Under the pieces are notes generated by a model. The model made no database searches and was not told the origin of the DNA. It worked only from the letters and a program-made list of their open reading frames with translations. Below, piece by piece: positions 51,704-59,238 of a stretch of 64,000 nt of DNA. Positions within the stretch are counted from its first letter, which is position 1. Every line of letters starts with the position of its first letter. This DNA is from VFMC01 sp050248155 (GTDB taxonomy: Bacteria; Actinomycetota; Acidimicrobiia; Acidimicrobiales; Ilumatobacteraceae), in contig JBFWSW010000017.1 in the NCBI GenBank assembly GCA_050248155.1, positions 1 to 64,000 on the forward strand, read 5' to 3'. The translations under genes and the position numbers were made by a program.

Positions 51704-52839
51704 CCGTCACCCACAACGACAACCAGACGATCCTCGGCCGCGCCGAGATCAACGACATCGACGCGATCCTCGCCATCCCGACGAGCGATCCGAACGAGAT
51801 CGAGCACATCGTCAAGGACAACGCCGACGCCATCTTCACGTGGGACTACAGCCTCAGCCGGCCGGCCTTGCGCAAGCTGTACGAGAAGGCCAAGACGGGC
51901 CAGTGGAACGCGACCAGCGATCTGCCGTGGGAGACCGAGGTCGACGTCGAGAAGACCGTCGCAGAAGACCAGGCACTGCTCGGCGCGGGTCTCGATCCCA
52001 GCATGTACGTCGGCACGCCGGTCGAGAAGTGGGGTGACAAGGAGTGGCTCGAGTTCGGCATCGAGAGCCGCAACTGGAGCCTCAGCCAGTTCATGCACGG
52101 CGAGCAGGGCGCGCTCTTGTGCACCGCCAAGATCGTCGAGACCGTGCCGTGGTACGACGCCAAGCTGTACGCCAGCACGCAGGTGGTCGACGAGGCTCGT
52201 CACGTCGAGGTGTTCGCCCGCTACCTCCAGGAGAAGCTGGGCGGCGAGTTCCAGGTGAACACCCACTTGAAGATGCTCCTCGACGACATCATCAACGACG
52301 CCCGGTGGGACATGACCTACCTCGGTATGCAGGTGATGGTCGAGGGCCTCGCGCTCGCCGCGTTCGGCTTCCTCCACCAGACGACGCAGGAGCCGCTGCT
52401 CAAGCAGCTGCTCCGGTATGTCATGAGCGACGAGGCGCGCCATGTCGCGTTCGGTGTGCTCAGCCTGAAAGAGGTCTACGAGGGCATGACCGACGCCGAG
52501 ATGAAGGATCGCCAGGAGTTCGCCTTCGAGGCTGCGGTGCGCATGCGCGACCGGTTCATGAGCCAAGAGGTCTGGGAGCGCATGGGTGTCGAGCTGAAGG
52601 ACATCGTGCCGCTGGTGCTCGCCGACCCGACGCGCCAGTTGTTCCAGTCGATGCTGTTCAGCAAGATCGTCCCCAACTGCAAGAAGCTCGGGCTGCTCGA
52701 TCGCAACGACAAGTGGCTGCGCCACCGCTTCGAGGAGATGGGCGTCATCCAGTTCGAGGACTGGGCCGACACCGGCGAGGAGTACACGGCGTTCGCCCTC
52801 GACAGCGAAGCGATGCCCGACGTCCCCGAGCGCGCCTGA
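51700..52839 (+). CDS. Ferritin-like diiron protein (probable oxygenase)
   Basis: About 379 residues. The carboxylate-bridged diiron ligands appear as two paired motifs: a glutamate in FMHGEQGALL with DEARHVEVFARY, and a glutamate in MVEGLALAAFGF with DEARHVAFGVLS. This is the ribonucleotide reductase R2 / AurF-like ferritin fold. Known relatives include N-oxygenases, desaturases and aldehyde-deformylating enzymes; no specific match can be made. It is translationally coupled to the TetR gene. Only non-coding repeat sequence follows, so it works with partners elsewhere. Confidence 0.85.
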   Translation: MTVTHNDNQTILGRAEINDIDAILAIPTSDPNEIEHIVKDNADAIFTWDYSLSRPALRKLYEKAKTGQWNATSDLPWETEVDVEKTVAEDQALLGAGLDPSMYVGTPVEKWGDKEWLEFGIESRNWSLSQFMHGEQGALLCTAKIVETVPWYDAKLYASTQVVDEARHVEVFARYLQEKLGGEFQVNTHLKMLLDDIINDARWDMTYLGMQVMVEGLALAAFGFLHQTTQEPLLKQLLRYVMSDEARHVAFGVLSLKEVYEGMTDAEMKDRQEFAFEAAVRMRDRFMSQEVWERMGVELKDIVPLVLADPTRQLFQSMLFSKIVPNCKKLGLLDRNDKWLRHRFEEMGVIQFEDWADTGEEYTAFALDSEAMPDVPERA

Positions 52840-52885
52840 CCCACGCCCCGAGTCCGCCGCGCCGCGCCGCCGGCCGCCGGCCGAC

Positions 52886-52975
52886 GCGCACAAACTGTCC
52901 GCGCTCCTGTGCGCTCACGCACGTCCGGTCGCCGAGATCTGAGTGACCGCACAAACGATCAGCGGTTCTGCGGGC
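52886..52975. repeat. CACAAAC-type intergenic repeat, third copy
   Basis: GCGCACAAACTGTCCGCG, then CTCCTGTGCGCTCACGCAC, and later GATCTGAGTGA align in order with the copy at 12993-13055. A second ACAAAC motif (52950) follows and takes the place of the complementary arm. The element fills the gap between the diiron gene and the convergent methyltransferase. It has no coding potential. Confidence 0.6.
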
Positions 52976-53725
52976 TTACGAAGATCCCGAGCTCGATGGT
53001 TGCTTCTGCCAGACGGACACGTGCGCTGTCGACTCGCTCGTGAACGGCGCTCGGTCCCAACCGGCCCACCGCTCCACGAGCGTCAGGCCGGCGAGCTCGG
53101 CCATGAGGTCGTACTCGGCCGGCCACGCGTAGCGATGGAACGAGTCGAACCGCTCGACGCGGTCTCCTGTCATCCAGTAGTGGTGCGACACCAGTCGCTG
53201 GTTCGCCACGTCGTACTCGTCGATCCCGAGGTGGTGGGGCGTCACCTCGAACGGCACGAAGACCTCACCCGGCGGCAGGCGACGAACCGACGGGACGGTC
53301 ACCTCGATCACGAAGTGGCCTCCCTCGTCCAAATTCGCCGCCGCGTTGCGGAAGCACGCCACTTGCTCGGCCTGCGTCAGCAGGTTCGAGATCGTGTTGT
53401 AGACGAGGTACACGAGCCCGAAGCTGCCGTCGACCTGCGCCGTGGCCATGTCGCCGATCGTGACGGCGATCCGCTCCGCACCAGGCTTCGCCGTCAGCTG
53501 AGCGACCATCGCCGTCGAGAGCTCGATGCCCGCGACCTCCACGCCGCGAGCGCTGAGGGGGAGCGCGACCCGACCTGTCCCGAGCGCGAACTCGAGAGCA
53601 CGCCGTCCATCCGCCAGCGACGCGAGGAAGTCGACCGTCGGCCCGAGGACGGCGTCGTCGAACATCTGAGCGGACGTCGCGTCATAGCTCGCCGCGATCC
53701 GTTCGTCGAAGAAGCCGTCGGCCAT
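52976..53725 (-). CDS. Class I SAM-dependent methyltransferase
   Basis: About 249 residues. It starts DERIAASYD, has motif I as ALEFALGTGRVALPLSARGVEVAGIELS, the acidic residue for ribose in GIELS, and FGLVYLVYNTISNLLTQAEQVACFRNAA, then a strand-rich C-terminal substrate domain with HHYWMTGDRVERFDSFHRYAWPAEYDLM. This resembles the actinobacterial 'methyltransferase domain' small-molecule enzymes; the substrate is unknown. GACACT in the gene sense precedes ATG 53725 by 6 nt. The tam-like gene is divergent. Confidence 0.85.
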   Translation of the reverse strand: MADGFFDERIAASYDATSAQMFDDAVLGPTVDFLASLADGRRALEFALGTGRVALPLSARGVEVAGIELSTAMVAQLTAKPGAERIAVTIGDMATAQVDGSFGLVYLVYNTISNLLTQAEQVACFRNAAANLDEGGHFVIEVTVPSVRRLPPGEVFVPFEVTPHHLGIDEYDVANQRLVSHHYWMTGDRVERFDSFHRYAWPAEYDLMAELAGLTLVERWAGWDRAPFTSESTAHVSVWQKQPSSSGSS

Positions 53726-53807
53726 CGGGGCAGTGTCGCGTTCGCCGTCGTCTCGGTCGCCATGAATTGCCTGGACAGACAAGTGTAAGACAAGTAGTGT
53801 ACAAGTT

Positions 53808-54590
53808 GTGGCAGACTGGAACCCGGTGCAGTACGAGCGCTTCGCCGACGAGCGGACGCGGCCGTTCCTCGACCTCCTCGACCTGATCGAACCCGTGCCG
53901 ATGGAGCGCGCGGTCGACCTCGGGTGTGGCACGGGGGCGCTCACGGCGATGGCCGCCGAGCGGTTCGACATCGACGAGATGACCGGCATCGACAACTCGC
54001 CGGCGATGCTCGCCCGTGCGGCCCAGGTGGCGCGCCCTGGCCTCTCGTTCGCAGCAGGTGACCTGGCGCCGTGGACATCGGACGCCGACCACGATCTCGT
54101 GCTGGCCAACGCCAGCCTGCATTGGGCGCCCGATCATCCGGCCGTGCTGCGGCGTTGGACCGCTGCGCTGCGCCCGGGTGGCCAACTGGCGGTCCAGGTG
54201 CCCTCCAACGGGAGTCGGCCGACGCATCAGGTCGCGATCCGGCTCGGCCGGCGCGAGCCGTACCTGTCTGCGATGGGGGGAGCGCCGCCGCCCGACGTCG
54301 TCGTCGGCAACGTGCTCGAACCCGAGCAGTACGCGGGCCTGCTGTACGACCTCGGCTTCCAGCGTCAGCACGTGCGACTGCAGGTGTACCCGCACGTGCT
54401 CGCGACCAGCCGGCACGTCGTCGAATGGGTCAAGGGCACGACGCTCACGAGGTTCGAGAAGGTGCTGCCTCCCGATCTCTACGCCCAGTTCCTCGCCGAG
54501 TACGAGCGCGACCTGCTCGCCGAGATCGGCGAGCACTCGCCGTACTTCTTCGGCTTCCGGCGAGTGCTCCTGTGGGGACGTCTGCCGTAG
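53808..54590 (+). CDS. tam: Trans-aconitate 2-methyltransferase-like protein
   Basis: A protein of 260 residues. The Tam-type start DWNPVQYERFADERTRPFLDLL is followed by motif I VDLGCGTGALTAMAAERF, the NASLHWAPDHPAVLRRW segment, LRPGGQLAVQVPSNGSRPTH and the C-terminal YYDLL-like helices ending HSPYFFGFRRVLLWGRLP. Tam methylates trans-aconitate, an off-product of the citric acid cycle. TAGTGT at 53795-53800 ends 7 nt before the GTG start. GACAAGT repeats lie just upstream. Confidence 0.85.
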   Translation: MADWNPVQYERFADERTRPFLDLLDLIEPVPMERAVDLGCGTGALTAMAAERFDIDEMTGIDNSPAMLARAAQVARPGLSFAAGDLAPWTSDADHDLVLANASLHWAPDHPAVLRRWTAALRPGGQLAVQVPSNGSRPTHQVAIRLGRREPYLSAMGGAPPPDVVVGNVLEPEQYAGLLYDLGFQRQHVRLQVYPHVLATSRHVVEWVKGTTLTRFEKVLPPDLYAQFLAEYERDLLAEIGEHSPYFFGFRRVLLWGRLP

Positions 54591-54620
54591 CCGTCATCTA
54601 CGATGGAGCCCGATGACGTC

Positions 54621-54647
54621 GACGTCCGCCCCGATGGCGCGGACGTC
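54621..54647 (+). terminator. Hairpin downstream of tam
   Basis: Perfect 9-bp arms GACGTCCGC (54621-54629) and GCGGACGTC (54639-54647) with a 9-nt loop lie 30 bp after the tam stop. There is no U tract, so this may be a processing or intrinsic-like terminator typical of GC-rich genomes. The remainder of the gap to dapA contains only the doubtful short frame at 54703. Confidence 0.4.
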
Positions 54648-54702
54648 CTCTGACCGAGAGCCGGTCGTTTCATGCCATCGGCACGGTGCTGCTGAAACGA
54701 AT

Positions 54703-54801
54703 ATGTCCATCGGTGTCATCCGTCGCGGCCGTCACCATGTCGCCATGCGCCGGCACGACGATCTCCCCCTCATCCACCGCCCAGCGGAAGGCTCGTTCTG
54801 A
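54703..54801 (+). CDS. Possible 32-codon leader ORF before dapA
   Basis: ATG 54703 opens a frame of 32 codons, rich in Arg and His (RRGRHH, MRRHDD), whose TGA overlaps the dapA ATG as TGATG. Such an overlap would couple translation. No good ribosome binding site or family is seen, so it may be chance. Confidence 0.25.
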   Translation: MSIGVIRRGRHHVAMRRHDDLPLIHRPAEGSF

Positions 54802-55715
54802 TGGCTCGCTTCGGTCGTGTGCTCAGCGCCATGGTCACCCCCTTCGGTCCCGACGGCTCGCTCGACCTCGACGTCGTGCAGCAGCTGGCGAGGCACCTCC
54901 AGGCGCAGGGCAACGACGGCCTCGTCGTCGCCGGCACGACGGGGGAGTCGCCGGTGCTCACTGACGACGAGCGGATCGCTTTGTTCGCGGCGGTGGTCGA
55001 GGCGGTGACGATCCCGGTCGTCGCTGGGACGGGCACGAACGACACGGCGCACTCGGTGCACATGACCAAGGAGGCGGCCGCGCTCGGTGCTGCCGGCGTG
55101 CTCGCCGTGTGCCCCTATTACAACCGTCCACCGCAAGCAGGTATCGAAGGCCACATCCGCGCGATGGCGGCGGCGAGCGACCTGCCGGTGATGGTGTACG
55201 ACATCCCGGTCCGCACCGGCCGCAAGATCTCGACCGCAACGTTGTTGCGCCTGGCGCGTGAGGTCCCCAACGTCGTGGCCCTGAAAGACGCCGCTGGCAA
55301 CCCGGGCGAGACCGCTGCGCTCATCAGCTCGGCACCCGAGGGCTTCGAGGTGTACAGCGGCGATGACGTGATGACCTTGCCGCTCCTCGCGACGGGCATC
55401 GTCGGCACGGTCGGCGTGGCCACCCACTGGACAGCGCCCGACCATCAGGAGATGTTCGACCTGTGGGAGAAGGGCGACACGGTCGGAGCGCGGCTCGTCA
55501 ACAGCCGGATGCTCGAGAGCTTCGCCTTCGAGACCGGTGACGAGGCGCCGAACCCGATCCCGACGAAGGCAGTGATGCGCCATCTCGGCATCCCTGTGGG
55601 TCAGGCCCGCTTGCCCATGGGCGACGCGCCGGAATGGGTCGAGCAGCGAGTGCCGGAAGTGCTCGGCAATCTGCAACGCTGGAGGGATGCGTTCCCTCAA
55701 CCCCCTGATCGCTGA
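54801..55715 (+). CDS. dapA: 4-hydroxy-tetrahydrodipicolinate synthase
   Basis: A protein of 304 residues with the TIM-barrel aldolase pattern: SAMVTPFGPDGSLD, the substrate loop VAGTTGESPVLTDDER, the tyrosine in YYNRPPQAG, YDIPVRTG, and the Schiff-base lysine at about 161 in NVVALKDAAGN. It condenses pyruvate with aspartate semialdehyde, the first step of lysine and diaminopimelate synthesis. RNase J follows 3 bp after its stop, a common actinobacterial pairing. Confidence 0.93.
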   Translation: MARFGRVLSAMVTPFGPDGSLDLDVVQQLARHLQAQGNDGLVVAGTTGESPVLTDDERIALFAAVVEAVTIPVVAGTGTNDTAHSVHMTKEAAALGAAGVLAVCPYYNRPPQAGIEGHIRAMAAASDLPVMVYDIPVRTGRKISTATLLRLAREVPNVVALKDAAGNPGETAALISSAPEGFEVYSGDDVMTLPLLATGIVGTVGVATHWTAPDHQEMFDLWEKGDTVGARLVNSRMLESFAFETGDEAPNPIPTKAVMRHLGIPVGQARLPMGDAPEWVEQRVPEVLGNLQRWRDAFPQPPDR

Positions 55716-55718
55716 TCG

Positions 55719-57407
55719 ATGAGCGTCACCACACCCCCCACATCGGGCGCCGGTGCGGTGCGCATCTCGTTCCTCGGCGGTCTCGGCGAGATCGGCCGCA
55801 ACTGCATGGCCGTCGAGCACGACGATCGCCTGCTGCTCATCGACTGCGGGTTGATGTTCCCGGACGCCGACATGCACGGCATCGACCTCGTCCTGCCCGA
55901 CTTCACGTACCTGCGAGCCAACGCCGACCGCATCGAGGGCTGCGTCATCACGCACGGCCACGAAGACCATGTTGGTGCGCTGCAGTACCTGTTGCGTGAT
56001 CTGAGCTTCCCGATCTTCGGCTCGCCCGTCGCGCTGGGTCTCGCCCGCAACCGCATCGAGGAAGCCGGCCTGCTCGGCCAGACCGAGCTCGTCGCCGTCC
56101 GCGACGGCGAGCGCCGGCGCATCGGCCCGTTCGATGTCGAGTTCATCCCCGTCACGCACTCGGTGCCGCACTCGCACGCGATCGCGCTGCACACGCCTCA
56201 GGGCGTCGTCCTGCACAGCGGCGACTTCAAGCTCGACCTCACCCCGGTCGACAGCCGCGTGACCGACCTCGCCCGCATCGGCGCGATCGCTTCCACGCAG
56301 GGCATCCGGCTGTTGATGGCCGATTCGACCAACGCCGAGGAGCACGGCCACGCACCGAGCGAGACCAGCGTCGGCACCGTGCTGCGGCAGCTGTTCATGG
56401 AGCAGCACGATCGGCGGATCATCACGGCCAGCTTCGCCAGTCACCTGCATCGCATCCAGCAGATCGCCGACGCGGCCATCGCCACCGGACGCGTCGTCGC
56501 GACGCTGGGTCTCAGCATGCGCAAGAACGTGCGGCTCGGACGCGACCTCGGCATCCTGCGGATCCCCGACGACTCGCTCATCGACATCGAGGACCTCGAC
56601 CAGTACCCGCCCGGGCGCGTCTGCATCGTGTCGACCGGGTCGCAAGGCGAACCGATGTCGGCCCTCGCTCTGCTCGCGCGCGGTGAGAGCAAGTTCGTGA
56701 AGGTCGGCGAGCACGACACGGTCATCCTGTCCAGCCATGCGATCCCCGGCAACGAGGGGAACGTCAACCGCGTGATCGACGGCCTGCTCCGTGCCGGCTG
56801 CGAGGTGGTCCACAGCGGCATCGCCGATGTGCACGCGACCGGCCATGCGCAAGCGGACGAGCTGAAGACCTACCTGTCGATCACCAAGCCGGAGTGGTTC
56901 GTGCCGATCCATGGCGAGTACCGGCACATGGTCGCGAACAGCCGGCTCGGCCACCTCATGGGGGTGCCGCGCGATCGAGTGCTGCTCTGCGAGGACGGCG
57001 ACGTCCTCGAGATCACGGAGGACGGCGTGGCGGTCACGGGCCGAATCCCCGCGGGATACCTGTACGTCGACGGCATCGTGGGTGACGTCGGCCGTGGTGT
57101 GCTGCGCGACCGCCGGGTGCTCGCAGAGGAAGGTGTCGTCGTGGTCGTCGTGACCGTCGACGTGAGCACCGGCAAGGTCCTCACCGGACCCGAGATCATC
57201 ACCCGTGGCTGGGTCTACGCGCCAGAGGCCGAGGATCTGCTGGACGAGGCGTGCGACACGGTCGCGGCTGCGGTCGAGGCGGCGCTGGCAAACGGCGTGC
57301 GCGACGTCGAGAACCTCGAGCGCGACGTGCGTCGTGCTGCGGGCAAGTTCGTCAACGAACGCACCCGCCGGCGACCGATGATCGTGCCCGTCGTGATGGA
57401 GACCTGA
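55719..57407 (+). CDS. rnj: Ribonuclease J
   Basis: A protein of 562 residues with the metallo-beta-lactamase and beta-CASP architecture. It begins ISFLGGLGEIGRNCMAVEHDDRLLLIDCGLMFP, the zinc-binding HGHEDHVGAL is at about 78, and HSVPHSHAIAL, GDFKLDLTPVD and LMADSTNAEEHGH follow. Beta-CASP motifs include STGSQGEPMSAL and SSHAIPGNEGNVNRVIDGL, and VHATGHAQADELK and PIHGEYRHM lie towards the end. It is a 5'-3' exonuclease and endonuclease for mRNA decay and rRNA maturation. Confidence 0.94.
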   Translation: MSVTTPPTSGAGAVRISFLGGLGEIGRNCMAVEHDDRLLLIDCGLMFPDADMHGIDLVLPDFTYLRANADRIEGCVITHGHEDHVGALQYLLRDLSFPIFGSPVALGLARNRIEEAGLLGQTELVAVRDGERRRIGPFDVEFIPVTHSVPHSHAIALHTPQGVVLHSGDFKLDLTPVDSRVTDLARIGAIASTQGIRLLMADSTNAEEHGHAPSETSVGTVLRQLFMEQHDRRIITASFASHLHRIQQIADAAIATGRVVATLGLSMRKNVRLGRDLGILRIPDDSLIDIEDLDQYPPGRVCIVSTGSQGEPMSALALLARGESKFVKVGEHDTVILSSHAIPGNEGNVNRVIDGLLRAGCEVVHSGIADVHATGHAQADELKTYLSITKPEWFVPIHGEYRHMVANSRLGHLMGVPRDRVLLCEDGDVLEITEDGVAVTGRIPAGYLYVDGIVGDVGRGVLRDRRVLAEEGVVVVVVTVDVSTGKVLTGPEIITRGWVYAPEAEDLLDEACDTVAAAVEAALANGVRDVENLERDVRRAAGKFVNERTRRRPMIVPVVMET

Positions 57408-57973
57408 TGCGTGCGGCGCGAGGCCGCTGCAGCGTGGTGGCGGTGGCCGGTCTGATCGCGCTCGTCTCGGTGGCGGCGTGCTCCTCGGGTGACGATGACG
57501 ACGCGGCCGCCGACGTCACCCTGCCCGAGGCGCCCGCCGACTGCGTGGCACGACAGCCCGAGTTGCGCGTCGACCTGATCGACACCGCCATCGAACGCGT
57601 CGAGGCAGCGCTCGGCGGGCCGCAGCAGTACTTCGAGATCAACGCCACCGACCTGCTGGTCAACCTGTTCGTCTCGGTCGAGGACGGCACGATGGTGAAG
57701 CCGTACGTGTTCCTGCAGGACGAGCTGAACTCGCGCGACCCGGAAGCCGCACAGGGCAACACGTTCGACGCGTCCTCGATCGACTTCGACGCGCAGACGG
57801 TGACGTCGTGCGTCACCGACGAGCTCCCCGAATCGAGGGTGACGGCGTTCGAGATCATCGCCGACGCGCAGGGCACGCCGCAGTACTCCATCGTCACGAC
57901 CTCGGCGCAGGGTGGGCAGCTGATCGTCGCGGTGAACGGTGACGGTCAGGTGCTGTCCGTCGACCCCGTGTGA
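57407..57973 (+). CDS. Hypothetical lipoprotein
   Basis: A protein of 188 residues. It has a signal peptide with lipobox (ALVSVAACSSGDDDD) and an acidic spacer. The mature domain has one clear cysteine pair (DCVAR near residue 45 and TSCVTD near 138), probably a disulfide. The middle reads as a mixed alpha/beta domain. I recognise no family. Its ATG overlaps the RNase J stop (TGATG), so it is expressed with that gene. It is convergent with and directly abuts the small membrane protein gene. Confidence 0.75.
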   Translation: MRAARGRCSVVAVAGLIALVSVAACSSGDDDDAAADVTLPEAPADCVARQPELRVDLIDTAIERVEAALGGPQQYFEINATDLLVNLFVSVEDGTMVKPYVFLQDELNSRDPEAAQGNTFDASSIDFDAQTVTSCVTDELPESRVTAFEIIADAQGTPQYSIVTTSAQGGQLIVAVNGDGQVLSVDPV

Positions 57974-58168
57974 TCAGACGTCGTCGGGCGGCGACTTGAG
58001 CTTGAGGTAGAGGAGGATCAGCCCGATCACGACCGCGACCGCGATGATCGAGCGGAGCAGCCACACGACGATGCCGACGACTGCCCCGAGCAGCCAGATG
58101 ACGATGATCGCGACGATGACGTAACCGACGAGGGTGGCGAGCAGCGAACGTCCTGATCCTTCGGCCAC
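57974..58168 (-). CDS. Small membrane protein
   Basis: A 64-residue protein, nearly all hydrophobic: LLATLVGYVIVAIIVIWLLGAVVGIVVWLLRSIIAVAVVIGLILLYLKL, two membrane segments, with a short polar start and a KSPPDDV end. GTG start at 58168; CATACT in the gene sense at 58175-58180 ends 6 nt before. Unknown function. Its stop directly abuts the lipoprotein stop on the other strand. Confidence 0.75.
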   Translation of the reverse strand: MAEGSGRSLLATLVGYVIVAIIVIWLLGAVVGIVVWLLRSIIAVAVVIGLILLYLKLKSPPDDV

Positions 58169-58214
58169 GACAGCAGTATGCCGCCCCTCGACGCGGATGT
58201 GGCTGGCCGTGCAC

Positions 58215-59108
58215 TCACGGCTTCACGGCTCGACGCAGCGTGTCGAGGATCTGATCGACGTGGGTGATGGGCGCCAGGTGTCCTTCGCCCTCCCAGGTGG
58301 TGAGGGTTGCGTTCGGCAACCGGCGGGCGAGCTCGGCCGAGTGGCGGAGGGGCACCATCGTGTCGGCAGTCCCGTGCCACACCGTGACTGCTCCCGTGGC
58401 GGTGGAGAGCTCACATCCCCACGGCCTGCTCAGGGCCGCGTAGTCGGCGACGACGCCGTGCGCACCGCGCTGGAACGCACGCGTGAACATCGCCATCACT
58501 GCCGCCGGGTCGCCGACCTCGGCGATCACGGCCCGATCCGAAGCACTGAGCTGCGCCTCGAACGACTTGAGGGCCGAGCGCGGGCTCCGCTCGGCCATCC
58601 AACCGGCGAACCCCATGATCCATCGCGCGATCACCGGATGTCGCGGGGCAAGCGCCAGCATCTGCCGATCGGTCTTCTCGAACTCGTCGGCGGTCGCGAA
58701 GACGCCGATCTCGCCCATGCCCGCGGCGACGGCGCTCGCGTCGATCCGTTCGGCCAAGCGAGCGACGCACGCCACGGCGTACGGCCCGCCACCTGAGTAG
58801 CCCCACACCGAGAAACGCCCGAGGCCGAGTGCGTCCGCAAACGCGGCGACCATCGTCGGGTAGTCGCCGACGACCCAACCCGACCGGCGCGACGACCGAC
58901 CGACACCTGGCCTGTCCGGGGCGATGATCCTCAGGCCGCGTGCTCGGGCGGGCTCGTCGGCAAACGCGAAGCCTGCGCCGCACGCCGGCGTGCCGTGGAA
59001 GGTGAGGACCGGGTAGCCCGTCGGGTCGCCGTACTCGTAGAAGCCCACGACGGCCCCGGTCGCGTCGGTCACGGTGCGGTCGGATGGGATCGCGAGCGCG
59101 GAGTCCAT
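58215..59108 (-). CDS. Alpha/beta hydrolase
   Basis: About 297 residues. The oxyanion region is LTFHGTPACGAGFAF, the nucleophile elbow GYSGGGPYAVACVARLAERID, the acid in VWHGTADTMVP, and the histidine in WEGEGHLAPI. A cap of about 70 residues lies between. It has the haloalkane dehalogenase/proline iminopeptidase-like fold; the substrate is unknown. TACCGT in the gene sense at 59114-59119 ends 5 nt before ATG 59108, which favours this start over the longer frame. Confidence 0.88.
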   Translation of the reverse strand: MDSALAIPSDRTVTDATGAVVGFYEYGDPTGYPVLTFHGTPACGAGFAFADEPARARGLRIIAPDRPGVGRSSRRSGWVVGDYPTMVAAFADALGLGRFSVWGYSGGGPYAVACVARLAERIDASAVAAGMGEIGVFATADEFEKTDRQMLALAPRHPVIARWIMGFAGWMAERSPRSALKSFEAQLSASDRAVIAEVGDPAAVMAMFTRAFQRGAHGVVADYAALSRPWGCELSTATGAVTVWHGTADTMVPLRHSAELARRLPNATLTTWEGEGHLAPITHVDQILDTLRRAVKP

Positions 59109-59238
59109 GCCGAACGGTACGTCGCCTGTGCGCCGCCGGATCACGCCAGGACGGCGGGAGGTGGGAGTCCTCTTGGCGCCTGCCAGGGGCGACGCGATGC
59201 ACCAGCGGTCGCGCGCCCCGTTGGTAGCTTGAACATCC

